64,000 nt of DNA, taken from assembly GCA_934462945.1 (NCBI GenBank), contig CAKSJF010000003.1, forward strand, positions 1 through 64,000. Reading direction: 5' to 3'. Below, piece after piece: positions 35,255-43,680 of the stretch. The notes below the pieces were generated by a model. It did no database searches. It was given only the letters and a program-made list of their open reading frames with translations, and was not told the origin of the DNA. Made by a program: the position numbers and the translations under genes. The DNA is from an uncultured Clostridia bacterium. GTDB lineage: Bacteria; Bacillota; Clostridia; UBA1381. The first letter of the stretch is position 1, and each line of letters begins with the position of its first letter.

Positions 35255-37420
35255 ATGAAACAAAAAGAAATAAACTTTTCTCCGGCAGTCTGGATTTCAG
35301 CAGGCAGCGAATATCCTGCTCCGCTGTTCCGGAAACGCTTTTTTGCAGAAGATATTAAAAAGGCAGTGCTGCTTGTCGGCTGCTTTGGTATGTTTGAAGG
35401 CTTTTTAAACGAAAAGCCTGTCAGCGACGAAAAATACGGAACGCTCAATACCGATTTCCACCGGCGCGATGCGATGGAATATTGCGGTGTTCCCTTTGCT
35501 GAGGATTTGGCGCATCGGCTCTATTGCCCGGAATATGACGTAACCGACCTCCTTTTTGAGGGCGAAAACACGCTTTGTTTCCAGTTAGGATCAGGCTGGT
35601 ATGAGCGTGACGGCGACACCGGCTTCGGACATGTGAAGCTATGCTTCCGGCTTTCGGTTACGCATTCGGACGGTTCGGAAAGCATTATTTGCTCGGATGA
35701 GACAGTAAAACGGCATAAGAGCATGCTGTGCGAATGCGACTTAATTCTTGGGGAGACGCAGGATTTTACAGAATTCCCGGATGACTGGATGCAGAAAGAT
35801 TTTCCGGACAATACCTGGGAGAATGCCATCTGCGAGAACGCTCCGGACACGCGCTATCTCCCGCAGGACTGCCCCGGCGACCGGGTCATCCGAACATTAA
35901 AACCCACGCTCCTCTCGGAAAAGGACGGAAAAAGGATTTATGATGCCGGCGAAATGATGACCGGCTATCCGGTATTCTGCGCCCCCGGGAAAAAGCAGGA
36001 AATCCGCGTCCGGTTCGGCGAGCTTTTGGATGCGGACGGGAATCTGGATGAAAATAAAATCTACAACCAGCACATGACCTTTTACACAGATGAGAAGCCG
36101 AGAACGCTCCAAACCTATTTCACCTGGTTCTGTTTCCGTTATTTTGAGGTAAGCGGAGACTGCGAGGTTTCGGACTGCCTGGTGATTCATAGCGACGTGG
36201 CGGTTTCTTCTGCCTTTTCGTCCGACATTCCGGTATTAAACTGGATTTATGACGCATATCTCCGGACGCAGCTTGCGAACATGCATGGCGGTATTCCCTC
36301 CGATTGTCCACACACCGAACGGCGCGGCTACACCGGAGACGGACAGCTTGTCTGCCACGCGGCTATGACCTATCTGGACGCGCAGAAATTCTTCAAAAAG
36401 TGGATTTACGATATTGCCGACTGCCAGGATCGGAAAACCGGGCATGTGCAGTATACCGCACCTTTCCTCCCCTCCGGCGGCGGTCCGGGCGGCTGGGGCT
36501 GTGCGATTGTCAACGTACCGTATCAGTACTACCGGCACTACCGCGACAAGAGTGTGTTAGAGGATTTATATCCGCAGATGCTTTTCTACTTTGAATATTT
36601 AGAAAACCATAGCGAAAATGATTTAGTAGTTTCCGACCGGGAAAATGCCTGGTGCTTAGGCGACTGGTGCACCCCGGAGCAGGCAACTCTGAATCTTTTC
36701 TCCGGCATCCTGATTCCGAACCCGTTTGTCAATACCTATTTCTACATCAAGTCGATGAAACAGGTATTGGAGATTTCCGAGGTTTTAGGAATTTCAAAGG
36801 ATCGGGAAATGCTAAAGGAACGGATTGCAAAAAAAGAGGCGGCTTTAGTACGGGAATATTTTAACTCCGCAACCGGCGACTTCTGCAACAATAAGCAAGG
36901 CGCAGACGCGTATGCTGTAGATCTCGGCTTAGGAGACGAAAGAACCCTTTCCAACATGGTTTCGCATTATCGGAAAACCGGTCATTACGACACCGGCATT
37001 TTCGGAACAGATATTGTGACACGCGTGCTGTTTGAAAAAGGCTTTGGTGATGTGGCGGCATCCCTCCTCACCTCGCAGGATCCGATTTCTTTCTATCACG
37101 AAATGAAGCTTGGCGCAACCACCATTTTAGAATACTGGAGCGGAGAACGTTCCCAGTGCCATCCGATGTTTGGCGCAGCATCGGTTTATCTTTCCGAATA
37201 CATTCTCGGAATCCGCATGGCAGAGGGACTTTCAGCAGATTCTTTCACAATCGCTCCTTTGGCAATGGATCAGGTGTCCAAAGCGTCCGGCTATATTACC
37301 ACACGGTTCGGAAAAATCTCCGTTTCGTATGATGAAAAAACCGCATCCGTCACCCTCCCGGAGGGCATAGACGCAGAAATTCATATTCCGGGAAAAGAAG
37401 TAACCGTTACAAGAATATAA
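35255..37420 (+). CDS. GH78 alpha-L-rhamnosidase
   Basis: 721 residues, no signal, cytoplasmic. The N-terminal Bac_rhamnosid_N and beta-sandwich domains run to about residue 300 (LQTYFTWFCFRYFEVSG is the family's beta-domain signature). The (alpha/alpha)6 barrel carries SDCPHTERRGYTGDGQL (residues 349-365), with the conserved Asp/Glu of GH78 general acid/base, WIYDIADCQ, ENAWCLGDWCTPEQAT and ATTILEYWSGERSQCHPM; the C-terminal domain has a jelly-roll (TRFGKISVSYDEKTASVTLPEG). It releases L-rhamnose from glycosides such as flavonoid or pectic rhamnosides. GAGGTG 8 nt upstream of ATG 35255; the longer in-frame start runs into the M23 gene. Context with FucO is consistent with rhamnose use. Confidence 0.9.
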   Translation: MKQKEINFSPAVWISAGSEYPAPLFRKRFFAEDIKKAVLLVGCFGMFEGFLNEKPVSDEKYGTLNTDFHRRDAMEYCGVPFAEDLAHRLYCPEYDVTDLLFEGENTLCFQLGSGWYERDGDTGFGHVKLCFRLSVTHSDGSESIICSDETVKRHKSMLCECDLILGETQDFTEFPDDWMQKDFPDNTWENAICENAPDTRYLPQDCPGDRVIRTLKPTLLSEKDGKRIYDAGEMMTGYPVFCAPGKKQEIRVRFGELLDADGNLDENKIYNQHMTFYTDEKPRTLQTYFTWFCFRYFEVSGDCEVSDCLVIHSDVAVSSAFSSDIPVLNWIYDAYLRTQLANMHGGIPSDCPHTERRGYTGDGQLVCHAAMTYLDAQKFFKKWIYDIADCQDRKTGHVQYTAPFLPSGGGPGGWGCAIVNVPYQYYRHYRDKSVLEDLYPQMLFYFEYLENHSENDLVVSDRENAWCLGDWCTPEQATLNLFSGILIPNPFVNTYFYIKSMKQVLEISEVLGISKDREMLKERIAKKEAALVREYFNSATGDFCNNKQGADAYAVDLGLGDERTLSNMVSHYRKTGHYDTGIFGTDIVTRVLFEKGFGDVAASLLTSQDPISFYHEMKLGATTILEYWSGERSQCHPMFGAASVYLSEYILGIRMAEGLSADSFTIAPLAMDQVSKASGYITTRFGKISVSYDEKTASVTLPEGIDAEIHIPGKEVTVTRI

Positions 37421-37447
37421 TCGGAATGTAAAAAGGGGGTTATTCCT

Positions 37448-39190
37448 ATCGCATTAGATACGCTTGCAATTCATGCAATCACAACAGAGCTTTCGTCCGT
37501 TTTATCAGACGGACGGATTGAAAAAATTTATCAGCCGGAGCGGGACGAGATACTATTAAATATCCGCACCCTATCCGGGCATGAAAGATTGGTCATTTCC
37601 GCAAATTCTGCGCATCCGCGGATTCATCTGACCCATGAGCAAAAACAAAATCCAATCACTGCACCGCTTTTCTGCATGTTGCTCCGAAAGCATCTTTCCT
37701 CCGGAAAAATCACCGGAATTTTTCAGGATGCCTATGAGCGCATTGTCCGGATCACAGTGGAATCGTACAATGAGTTGGGCGATTTAACCGCAAAAAATCT
37801 GATTGTGGAACTGACCGGAAGAAATTCAAACATTATTCTGACCGATTCGGATATGCGCATTATCGACTCGGTCAAGCGTGTGGATTTTACCGTCAGCTCC
37901 GTCCGGCAGATTTTACCCGGAACAGCCTATCAGCTGCCGCCGGCACAGGAAAAAATCCCCTATCTCTCCCCCGAACGGAGTGTGGCAGTGTTTGATTTTT
38001 CCCAGTCCGGACTGCGCGCAGAGCAGGTTCTGATGAACACACTCTCCGGCATCTCGCCGCTGACAGCACGGGAGCTTGTTTTCCGTGCGCTCGGCAGCTG
38101 CGGCATGCCGTCCGGAGAACTGTCTGAAGCACAAAAGGAAGGGTTGTCCGAATTTGTCCGGACAGCAGAGCTTCCATTTGAGCCATGCATGCTCCGGGAC
38201 AAAAGCTCCGGCAAGGCGATCGACTTTTCCTCCTTTCTCATCCGGCAGACCAAGGGAATTTACGAGATCATCCCGTATGAATCCATGAGCGTTCTGTTAG
38301 AGGAATTTTATCAAAAACGCGACCGTGACGAGCGCATGCGCCAGAAAAGTGCGGATTTAGTGCATCTTCTGCACACCGCATTAGAGCGTACAAACAAAAA
38401 ACAGGTGTTACAGCAAAAAACGCTCCACGATGCAGAGAATAAGGAGCAATTCAAAATCTATGCCGATCTGCTGACCGCCAATCTTTACCGGATTCCGGAG
38501 GGTGCGGACAGGGTCACCGTAGAAAACTATTACGATCCGGCGCTCCCGGAGGTAACCATCCGGCTTGACCCCTCTCTTTCACCCTCGCAGAATGCGCAGT
38601 GGTATTACAAAAAGTATAACAAGCAGAAAACGGCTGAAATTGAGGTAACCAAACAGCTTAAGATGACGCGCGAGGATCTGGCATATCTGGAAAGCACCTT
38701 AGTGTCGGTTGGTCAGTGTACGCAGGAATCGGACTTAAACGAAATCCGCCGGGAGCTCTCCGAAGTCGGATTTTTAAAAAAGCAGACCCGGAAAAAGCAG
38801 AAGCAGCCGGAATCCAAGCCGATGCATTTTAAAAGCAGTGATGGGTTTGATATTTATGTCGGCAAAAACAACACGCAGAACGATTACCTCACCCTCCGCT
38901 TTGCAAACCAGCAGGATCTTTGGTTTCACACCAAAAATATTCATGGCTCGCATGCAGTCATTAAGCTTGGAATCGAAAAAAACGTTCCCGACCGAACGAT
39001 TGCCGAGGCAGCGGCATTGGCAGCTTATTTTTCCAAAGCACGCGAATCCTACAAGGTGCCGGTGGACTACACACAGATTAAAAATGTGAAAAAACCAAAC
39101 GGCGCAAAGCCGGGAATGGTGATCTATGATTCCTATAACACCATTTATGTCGAACCAAAATTACTCCTTTTGCAGGACAAAATCAAATAA
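37448..39190 (+). CDS. rqcH: RqcH/NFACT ribosome-quality-control protein with apparent ATC start
   Basis: 580 residues from the ATC at 37448. The NFACT-N domain begins ALDTLAIHAITTEL and includes LRKHLSSGKITGIFQDAYERIV. A HhH-like middle, a coiled coil (about 280-400) and a C-terminal NFACT-R domain (GFDIYVGKNNTQNDYLTLRF, DLWFHTKNIHGSHAVIK) follow. It binds the 50S subunit with peptidyl-tRNA and adds Ala tails, so the Asp-Arg of the tRNA-binding motif appears here as Glu-Arg. Between the GH78 stop (same frame, 37418-37420) and 37588 there is no in-frame ATG, GTG or TTG, yet the family's first residues are coded there. AAAGGGGGT sits 8 nt before ATC; an in-frame ATT at 37442 is only 2 nt from it. 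A sequencing error cannot be excluded. Confidence 0.8.
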   Translation: MALDTLAIHAITTELSSVLSDGRIEKIYQPERDEILLNIRTLSGHERLVISANSAHPRIHLTHEQKQNPITAPLFCMLLRKHLSSGKITGIFQDAYERIVRITVESYNELGDLTAKNLIVELTGRNSNIILTDSDMRIIDSVKRVDFTVSSVRQILPGTAYQLPPAQEKIPYLSPERSVAVFDFSQSGLRAEQVLMNTLSGISPLTARELVFRALGSCGMPSGELSEAQKEGLSEFVRTAELPFEPCMLRDKSSGKAIDFSSFLIRQTKGIYEIIPYESMSVLLEEFYQKRDRDERMRQKSADLVHLLHTALERTNKKQVLQQKTLHDAENKEQFKIYADLLTANLYRIPEGADRVTVENYYDPALPEVTIRLDPSLSPSQNAQWYYKKYNKQKTAEIEVTKQLKMTREDLAYLESTLVSVGQCTQESDLNEIRRELSEVGFLKKQTRKKQKQPESKPMHFKSSDGFDIYVGKNNTQNDYLTLRFANQQDLWFHTKNIHGSHAVIKLGIEKNVPDRTIAEAAALAAYFSKARESYKVPVDYTQIKNVKKPNGAKPGMVIYDSYNTIYVEPKLLLLQDKIK

Positions 39191-39195
39191 AACAC

Positions 39196-39224
39196 TTGCA
39201 AAATAAAAATAATTATGATATAAT
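39196..39224 (+). promoter_or_regulatory. Sigma-A promoter of a noncoding transcript
   Basis: TTGCAA (39196-39201), 17-nt spacer, TATAAT (39219-39224), directly after the rqcH stop, with no ORF following that looks like protein. Confidence 0.75.
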
Positions 39225-39230
39225 GATGGT

Positions 39231-39780
39231 ACAGCCAAGTAGGGTGTGTGTTTTTGGCAAGCGCAGACGGCACTCCATACCACTGCCGGATGCCTCCGCG
39301 AAAGCAATTTCAGGGGTTTTTGAAACAACGGCAATCATACATATCCGGGAAAAGCTCATTTGCCTGGGGGCAGAGGAGGAAAGGGACAGAATAAGACTTT
39401 AAAATATGATTTTGACTGCCTTCCATACGGGCAGAAGAAGGATTGTTTTATAGTTTTACTTTGAACTGATCCTCCAAAGCAAGGGAATTGAACCAAAACC
39501 GTGTTATTCCGCCCTCAGTCTACTCTTACGAAACCGGAATTGTCTGCTTTTGCAGGCAACGTATCAGGAAAAGAGTCTGTATCTTCTTTTCGTTCTGATT
39601 CAGCTGACCGGAAGGAAAATCGGTTTACCGATTGACCCAAGAGATGCCGTTTTAGTATGGAAAAAGATGCGGAGTCCTGGCTTAGGACGGTTTATCCCGG
39701 CGGCGGTTTTCTTCCTCTCGGGCAGACGAGCTTTTTCTTTTGGTGTATACCAAAAACAATTTTCATGCAAAAAATTTCCG
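39231..39780 (+). ncRNA. Putative structured noncoding RNA of unknown class
   Basis: About 550 nt without a believable protein, starting some 7 nt after a near-consensus promoter and ending before the lysine riboswitch promoter. The sequence is rich in short hairpins: GTCTGC/GCAGGC (TTTT loop, near 39540), AATCGG/CCGATT (TTTA loop, near 39620), GTCCT/AGGAC (near 39680), CTCG/CGAG followed by CTTTTTCTTTT (near 39730) and TTTTGGT/ACCAAAA (about 39740-39757). I see no conserved motif of RNase P (GAGGAAAGUC), tmRNA, SRP or T-box (AGGGUGGNACCGCG). 6S RNA or a large ornate RNA class remains possible. The boundaries are estimates; the end could be earlier. Confidence 0.4.
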
Positions 39781-39799
39781 GTTTTCAGCATAAATGCTG

Positions 39800-39828
39800 T
39801 TGACAACGTATAAATATTATGGTATGAT
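39800..39828 (+). promoter_or_regulatory. Promoter of the lysine riboswitch/asd-dapAB operon
   Basis: TTGACA (39800-39805), 17-nt spacer, TATGAT (39823-39828). Confidence 0.85.
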
Positions 39829-39836
39829 AATAACAA

Positions 39837-40010
39837 ATTGAAGTAGAGGCGCATTTTTTATGAGTAGGGTGCTTATGCGAGTGACCGCGAGGGGCATGCT
39901 GAAAGGAAACGATGCCGAAGTGAGCAGGGAATGTCACAGCTTTGCTTGCTGGTTGTGCTGTTAAGAGCAGTATGACTGTCATCATTTTACCAATGATGGA
40001 GGGCTACTGC
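39837..40010 (+). promoter_or_regulatory. Lysine riboswitch aptamer
   Basis: The class-defining strings are in order: GTAGAGGCGC (39843-39852), TGAGTAGGGTGC, GAGGGGCATGC, GATGCCGAAG, TGCTGGTTGTGCTGTTAAGAG, TATGACTGTCATC, and the P1 3' strand GGAGGGCTACT. P1 pairs AGTAG (39842-39846) with CTACT (40004-40008). It senses L-lysine and represses asd-dapA-dapB. Confidence 0.93.
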
Positions 40011-40026
40011 AAACAATGTCTTTTTT

Positions 40027-40056
40027 GCAATAGCCACATGCTATTGTATTTTTTTT
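40027..40056 (+). terminator. Riboswitch-controlled terminator and antiterminator
   Basis: GCAATAGC (40027-40034) / GCTATTGT (40040-40047) plus an eight-T run forms the terminator. GGCTACTGCAAA (40002-40013) can pair with TTTGCAATAGCC (40024-40035) as antiterminator, sharing P1's 3' strand. So lysine-bound P1 frees the terminator: an OFF switch. Confidence 0.85.
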
Positions 40057-40084
40057 ACATTTATTTGAGAAAGGTTTGATATTC

Positions 40085-41164
40085 GTGAAACAAAACTACA
40101 AAATCGGAATCATCGGCGCAACCGGCATGGTGGGACAGCGGTTTATCACCCTGCTTTATAACCATCCCTGGTACACCATTGAGGTGCTCGCCGCGTCTCC
40201 CCGAAGCGCCGGAAAGCCTTATTCCGAAGCAGTCGGCGCAAAATGGGCAATGGATATGGAGATTCCGGAGAATGTCCGGGATTTAATTGTGGAGGATGCG
40301 TCCGACGTTGAAAAGATCGCATCACGCGTAGATTTTGTTTTCTGCGCAGTAGACATGAAAAAGGATGAAATCAAGGCATTGGAGGAAGCATATGCAAAGG
40401 CAGAATGCCCGGTAATTTCCAACAACTCTGCCCACCGCCACACTCCGGATGTTCCGATGATCATTCCGGAAATCAACCCGGAGCATGCCGAAATCATTCC
40501 GGCACAAAGAAAACGCTTAGGAACAAAGCGCGGATTTATTGCAGTCAAATCCAACTGCTCTCTGCAAAGCTATGTTCCTGCACTGCACCCCCTAATGAAA
40601 TACGGTGTGACAAAATGCTTAGCAACCACCTATCAGGCAATTTCCGGCGCAGGAAAAACATTCGAGACTTGGCCTGAAATGGTGGATAACATGATTCCCT
40701 ATATCGGCGGCGAGGAAGAAAAAAGCGAATGCGAGCCGCTCAAAATCTGGGGAAAGATCGAGGGTGACCGGATCGTGGACACGAACACTCCTTCTATCAC
40801 AACCCAGTGCCTGCGTGTTCCGGTTTCAAACGGACATATGGCAGCAGTCTTTGTAAGCTTTTCGGAAAAGCCGTCCATGGAGGACATTAAAAAAGCATGG
40901 AGCGAATTTTCCGGCGAGCCGCAAAAATTAAATCTGCCGCACGCACCAAAGCAGTTTTTACATTACTTTGAAGAAAATGACCGTCCGCAGACCAGGCTTG
41001 ACAGAAATCTTGAGGGCGGAATGGCTGTCTCAATCGGACGTCTCCGCGAGGACACCCAGTATGACTATAAATTTGTATGCTTATCCCATAACACGCTCCG
41101 CGGCGCAGCCGGCGGCGGTGTGCTGATGGCAGAATTACTGACTGCGAAAGGATATATGGATTAA
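40085..41164 (+). CDS. asd: Aspartate-semialdehyde dehydrogenase (archaeal/fungal type)
   Basis: 359 residues. It converts aspartyl phosphate to aspartate semialdehyde with NADPH, at the branch to lysine, diaminopimelate, threonine and methionine. The nucleotide motif IGATGMVGQRF is at residues 9-19. The catalytic cysteine is Cys158 in SNCSLQ, matching the archaeal/fungal subclass rather than the usual bacterial SNCST. GGGVLMAELL is at the C-terminus. GTG at 40085 is 10 nt after AAAGG; an in-frame TTG (40076) abuts that SD. The lysine riboswitch upstream makes the DAP branch its main job here. Confidence 0.92.
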   Translation: MKQNYKIGIIGATGMVGQRFITLLYNHPWYTIEVLAASPRSAGKPYSEAVGAKWAMDMEIPENVRDLIVEDASDVEKIASRVDFVFCAVDMKKDEIKALEEAYAKAECPVISNNSAHRHTPDVPMIIPEINPEHAEIIPAQRKRLGTKRGFIAVKSNCSLQSYVPALHPLMKYGVTKCLATTYQAISGAGKTFETWPEMVDNMIPYIGGEEEKSECEPLKIWGKIEGDRIVDTNTPSITTQCLRVPVSNGHMAAVFVSFSEKPSMEDIKKAWSEFSGEPQKLNLPHAPKQFLHYFEENDRPQTRLDRNLEGGMAVSIGRLREDTQYDYKFVCLSHNTLRGAAGGGVLMAELLTAKGYMD

Positions 41165-41185
41165 AACAGAAAGGATTTGATTGCT

Positions 41186-42076
41186 ATGACAAAGAACATC
41201 CCCTTTACCGGTTCGGCAGTTGCGATTGTAACGCCGTTTGACGGAGATAAAATCAATTTCGACGCTTTGGGCGAATTGATTGAAACACAAATTGCACACA
41301 AAACAGATGCCATTGTCATCTGCGGAACAACCGGCGAAGCATCCACCATGCCGGACGCAGAGCATCTTTCTGCGATTGAATATACCGTCAAAAAGGTTGC
41401 CGGACGCGTGCCGGTCATTGCCGGAACAGGCAGTAATGACACCAAGCATGCGATTGCGCTTACCAAGCATGCAGAGGAATTGGGTGCAGACGCAATTCTA
41501 AGCGTTACCCCCTACTACAACAAGGCGAGTCAAAAGGGGTTGATTGAGCATTTCCGCGTGATCGCAGAAGCAATCAATATCCCGATCATTCTCTATAACG
41601 TTCCGAGCCGTACCGGTATGAGTTTTTCAATTCCGACACTGAAAGAACTTGCAAAAATTCCGAATATCGTTGCCTTAAAGGAGGCAAGCGGAAACATCAG
41701 CTATACCGCAAAGGTTGCCGCAGAGGTGCCGGAGCTGCATCTCTATTCCGGCAATGACGATATGATCGTTCCGGTGATGTCCTTAGGCGGCTTGGGAGTC
41801 ATTTCGGTGGTGGCAAACATTCTGCCGGAGGAAACGCACAATCTTTGTGCAGCATTTTCCGAGGGTAACGTTGCCGAGGCAAGACGGTTACAGCTTTCCA
41901 TGCTCGATCTGATCAACAAGCTGTTTATTGAAGTCAATCCGATTCCGATTAAAACAGCTATGAGAACCTTAGGCTATCCGGTCGGAAATCTGCGTCTGCC
42001 GCTTTGCGAAATGGAGGATGCAAATTTTGAAATCTTAAAAAATGCCCTTGACGCATACGGCGTACAAAAGCTTTAA
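41186..42076 (+). CDS. dapA: 4-hydroxy-tetrahydrodipicolinate synthase
   Basis: 296 residues, normal family length. A TIM-barrel class I aldolase: condenses pyruvate with aspartate semialdehyde. VICGTTGEAST (residues 42-52) binds pyruvate, YNVPSRTG carries the catalytic Tyr and Arg, and the Schiff-base lysine is Lys165 (ALKEASGN). Start ATG 41186 chosen over in-frame TTG 41177, which lies 2 nt from the SD. The second of four genes in the lysine operon, 21 nt after asd. Confidence 0.94.
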   Translation: MTKNIPFTGSAVAIVTPFDGDKINFDALGELIETQIAHKTDAIVICGTTGEASTMPDAEHLSAIEYTVKKVAGRVPVIAGTGSNDTKHAIALTKHAEELGADAILSVTPYYNKASQKGLIEHFRVIAEAINIPIILYNVPSRTGMSFSIPTLKELAKIPNIVALKEASGNISYTAKVAAEVPELHLYSGNDDMIVPVMSLGGLGVISVVANILPEETHNLCAAFSEGNVAEARRLQLSMLDLINKLFIEVNPIPIKTAMRTLGYPVGNLRLPLCEMEDANFEILKNALDAYGVQKL

Positions 42077-42093
42077 AGGAATGGAGAGTTCAA

Positions 42094-42849
42094 ATGACAA
42101 AAATCATCTTAAACGGATGCAACGGAAAAATGGGGCAGGTCATTTCCCGGCTGGTCTGGAATGATCCGGATACTGAAATTACTGCCGGACTGGATCTTGC
42201 AAATATCATAGAAAACCCGTACCCGGTCTATACCAATCCGGAGGACTGCCGCGAGGACGGGGATGTTCTGATCGATTTTTCACATCCCTCGGCGCTCTCC
42301 TCCCTTTTGGAATTTGCAAAAGCAAGAAAGCTCCCGGTTGTTGTTGCAACAACCGGACTTTCGGACGCGCAAAAGCAGGAATTAAAAAAAGCAAGCAAGG
42401 AAATCCCGGTCTTTTTCTCGGCAAATATGAGCCTTGGAATTAACCTTTTAATCGCACTTTCCAAAAAAGCTGCTGCACTGTTGGGAGAGGATTTTGATAT
42501 TGAAATTATCGAAAAGCACCATAATCAAAAACTGGATGCTCCCTCCGGAACTGCGCTTGCAATTGCAGACGGAATCAGCGAGGTAGTAAAAAATCCGGAA
42601 TATGTTTACGACCGGCACAGCGTCCGGAGAAAGCGCCGGAAAAACGAAATCGGACTGCATGCTGTCCGCGGCGGTACGATTGTTGGCGAGCATGAGGTAC
42701 TATTTGCCGGAACGGACGAGGTGATCACACTTTCGCACTCCGCGCAAAGCCGCGAGGTATTTGCAGTTGGCGCTGTCCGGGCAGCAAAATTCTTAGCCGG
42801 AAAGCCTGCCGGTATGTACAGCATGGACGATTTGGTCGGATCACTTTAA
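42094..42849 (+). CDS. dapB: 4-hydroxy-tetrahydrodipicolinate reductase
   Basis: 251 residues. NAD(P)H-dependent reduction of the DapA product. The N-terminal Rossmann motif NGCNGKMGQVI and the substrate-binding/catalytic signature EKHHNQKLDAPSGTA (with His-His and Lys) are at residues about 146-160; GEHEVLFAG is in the C-terminal tetramerisation domain. RBS 13 nt upstream (GGAATGGAG). Together with dapA and asd it forms a compact riboswitch-controlled module; later DAP genes are not in this window. Confidence 0.94.
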   Translation: MTKIILNGCNGKMGQVISRLVWNDPDTEITAGLDLANIIENPYPVYTNPEDCREDGDVLIDFSHPSALSSLLEFAKARKLPVVVATTGLSDAQKQELKKASKEIPVFFSANMSLGINLLIALSKKAAALLGEDFDIEIIEKHHNQKLDAPSGTALAIADGISEVVKNPEYVYDRHSVRRKRRKNEIGLHAVRGGTIVGEHEVLFAGTDEVITLSHSAQSREVFAVGAVRAAKFLAGKPAGMYSMDDLVGSL

Positions 42850-42864
42850 AGGAGAATTTTACAA

Positions 42865-43680
42865 ATGGGAAAATTTGATGGAATATTGCTTTGCAGTGAC
42901 ATGGACGGCACGCTTTTAGATGATGAAAAGCGGCTTTCTCCGGAAAACCGCACAGCAATCGAATATTTTATGCAGGAGGGCGGACTCTTTTCCTATTCCA
43001 CCGGAAGAACTCCGCTGGGCGTTGCACTGGATCGGTTGATTATGCCAAATGCGCCTATGATCTGCTTTAACGGCTGCGGCATTTTAGATTGCAGCCGGCA
43101 GGAAATGCTTTGGAGCATCAGCTTAGACAAGCGTGCAGCAGAAGTATTAGAATACATAGAGGAAAAATTTCCGGAAAGCGGAATTGAGGTCTTTACCGAA
43201 AGAGATGTGTATTTCTGCCGGGATAACGACATTACAAAAATGCATCGGGCGCACGAACAGCTTGCCGACCATCGCCTGGACTACCATCTGATCTCCACCG
43301 ACTGGAAAAAGCTTCTCTTTGCATCTGCCCCCGAGACAACCGCACGGCTGTCCAAAGCGCTTTTGGAATCTCCCTTTGCCGCGCGTTATCATTTAGTTGA
43401 GAGCGACCAATACTATTTTGAAGTACTGCCAAAAAACGCGTCTAAGGGCGCTGCTCTTATAAAGCTTTGCGAAATGCTTGCAATCGATCCAAAAAAAACA
43501 ATTGCAATCGGCGACAGCTACAACGATCTGGAAATCATCCAGGCAGCAGGGCTTGGCGTTGCTGTGGCAAATGCTGTTCCGCCGGTGCGCGCTGCTGCTG
43601 ATTTCATCACAGTAGACAACAATTCCAGTGCTGTTGCCGCTGTGATCCGTTCGTTAGAGTTCGGACTCTTGCAGCTTTAA
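42865..43680 (+). CDS. Cof-type HAD-IIB phosphatase
   Basis: 271 residues. HAD motif I is SDMDGTLL (Asp nucleophile at residue 12 and Asp14), motif II YSTGR, Lys206 in the conserved motif III region (KNASKGAALIKL), and motif IV GDSYNDLEII (Asp near 225). The C2B cap between residues 85 and 185 specifies a small phosphorylated sugar or nucleotide substrate; the function in a lysine operon is not evident. 16 nt after dapB with RBS AGGAG. Its last 27 bp overlap the 3' end of folC on the opposite strand. Confidence 0.88.
   Translation: MGKFDGILLCSDMDGTLLDDEKRLSPENRTAIEYFMQEGGLFSYSTGRTPLGVALDRLIMPNAPMICFNGCGILDCSRQEMLWSISLDKRAAEVLEYIEEKFPESGIEVFTERDVYFCRDNDITKMHRAHEQLADHRLDYHLISTDWKKLLFASAPETTARLSKALLESPFAARYHLVESDQYYFEVLPKNASKGAALIKLCEMLAIDPKKTIAIGDSYNDLEIIQAAGLGVAVANAVPPVRAAADFITVDNNSSAVAAVIRSLEFGLLQL

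Noticed and set aside
39231..39430. RNase P, SRP or tmRNA gene
   Set aside because: GAGGAAAGUC-type, SRP GGAAGGAAGCAGC-type and tmRNA consensus strings are absent; GAGGAGGAAAGGGACAG only looks similar.
39489..39530. T-box leader (AGGGAATTGAACC)
   Set aside because: It does not match AGGGUGGNACCGCG and no tRNA synthetase or amino-acid gene follows directly; the lysine switch has its own promoter.
39550..39813. Open frame of 87 codons inside the noncoding region (also 39196-39402, 68 codons)
   Set aside because: No SD, no coherent amino-acid pattern, and the frames lie across hairpins; more likely a structured RNA.
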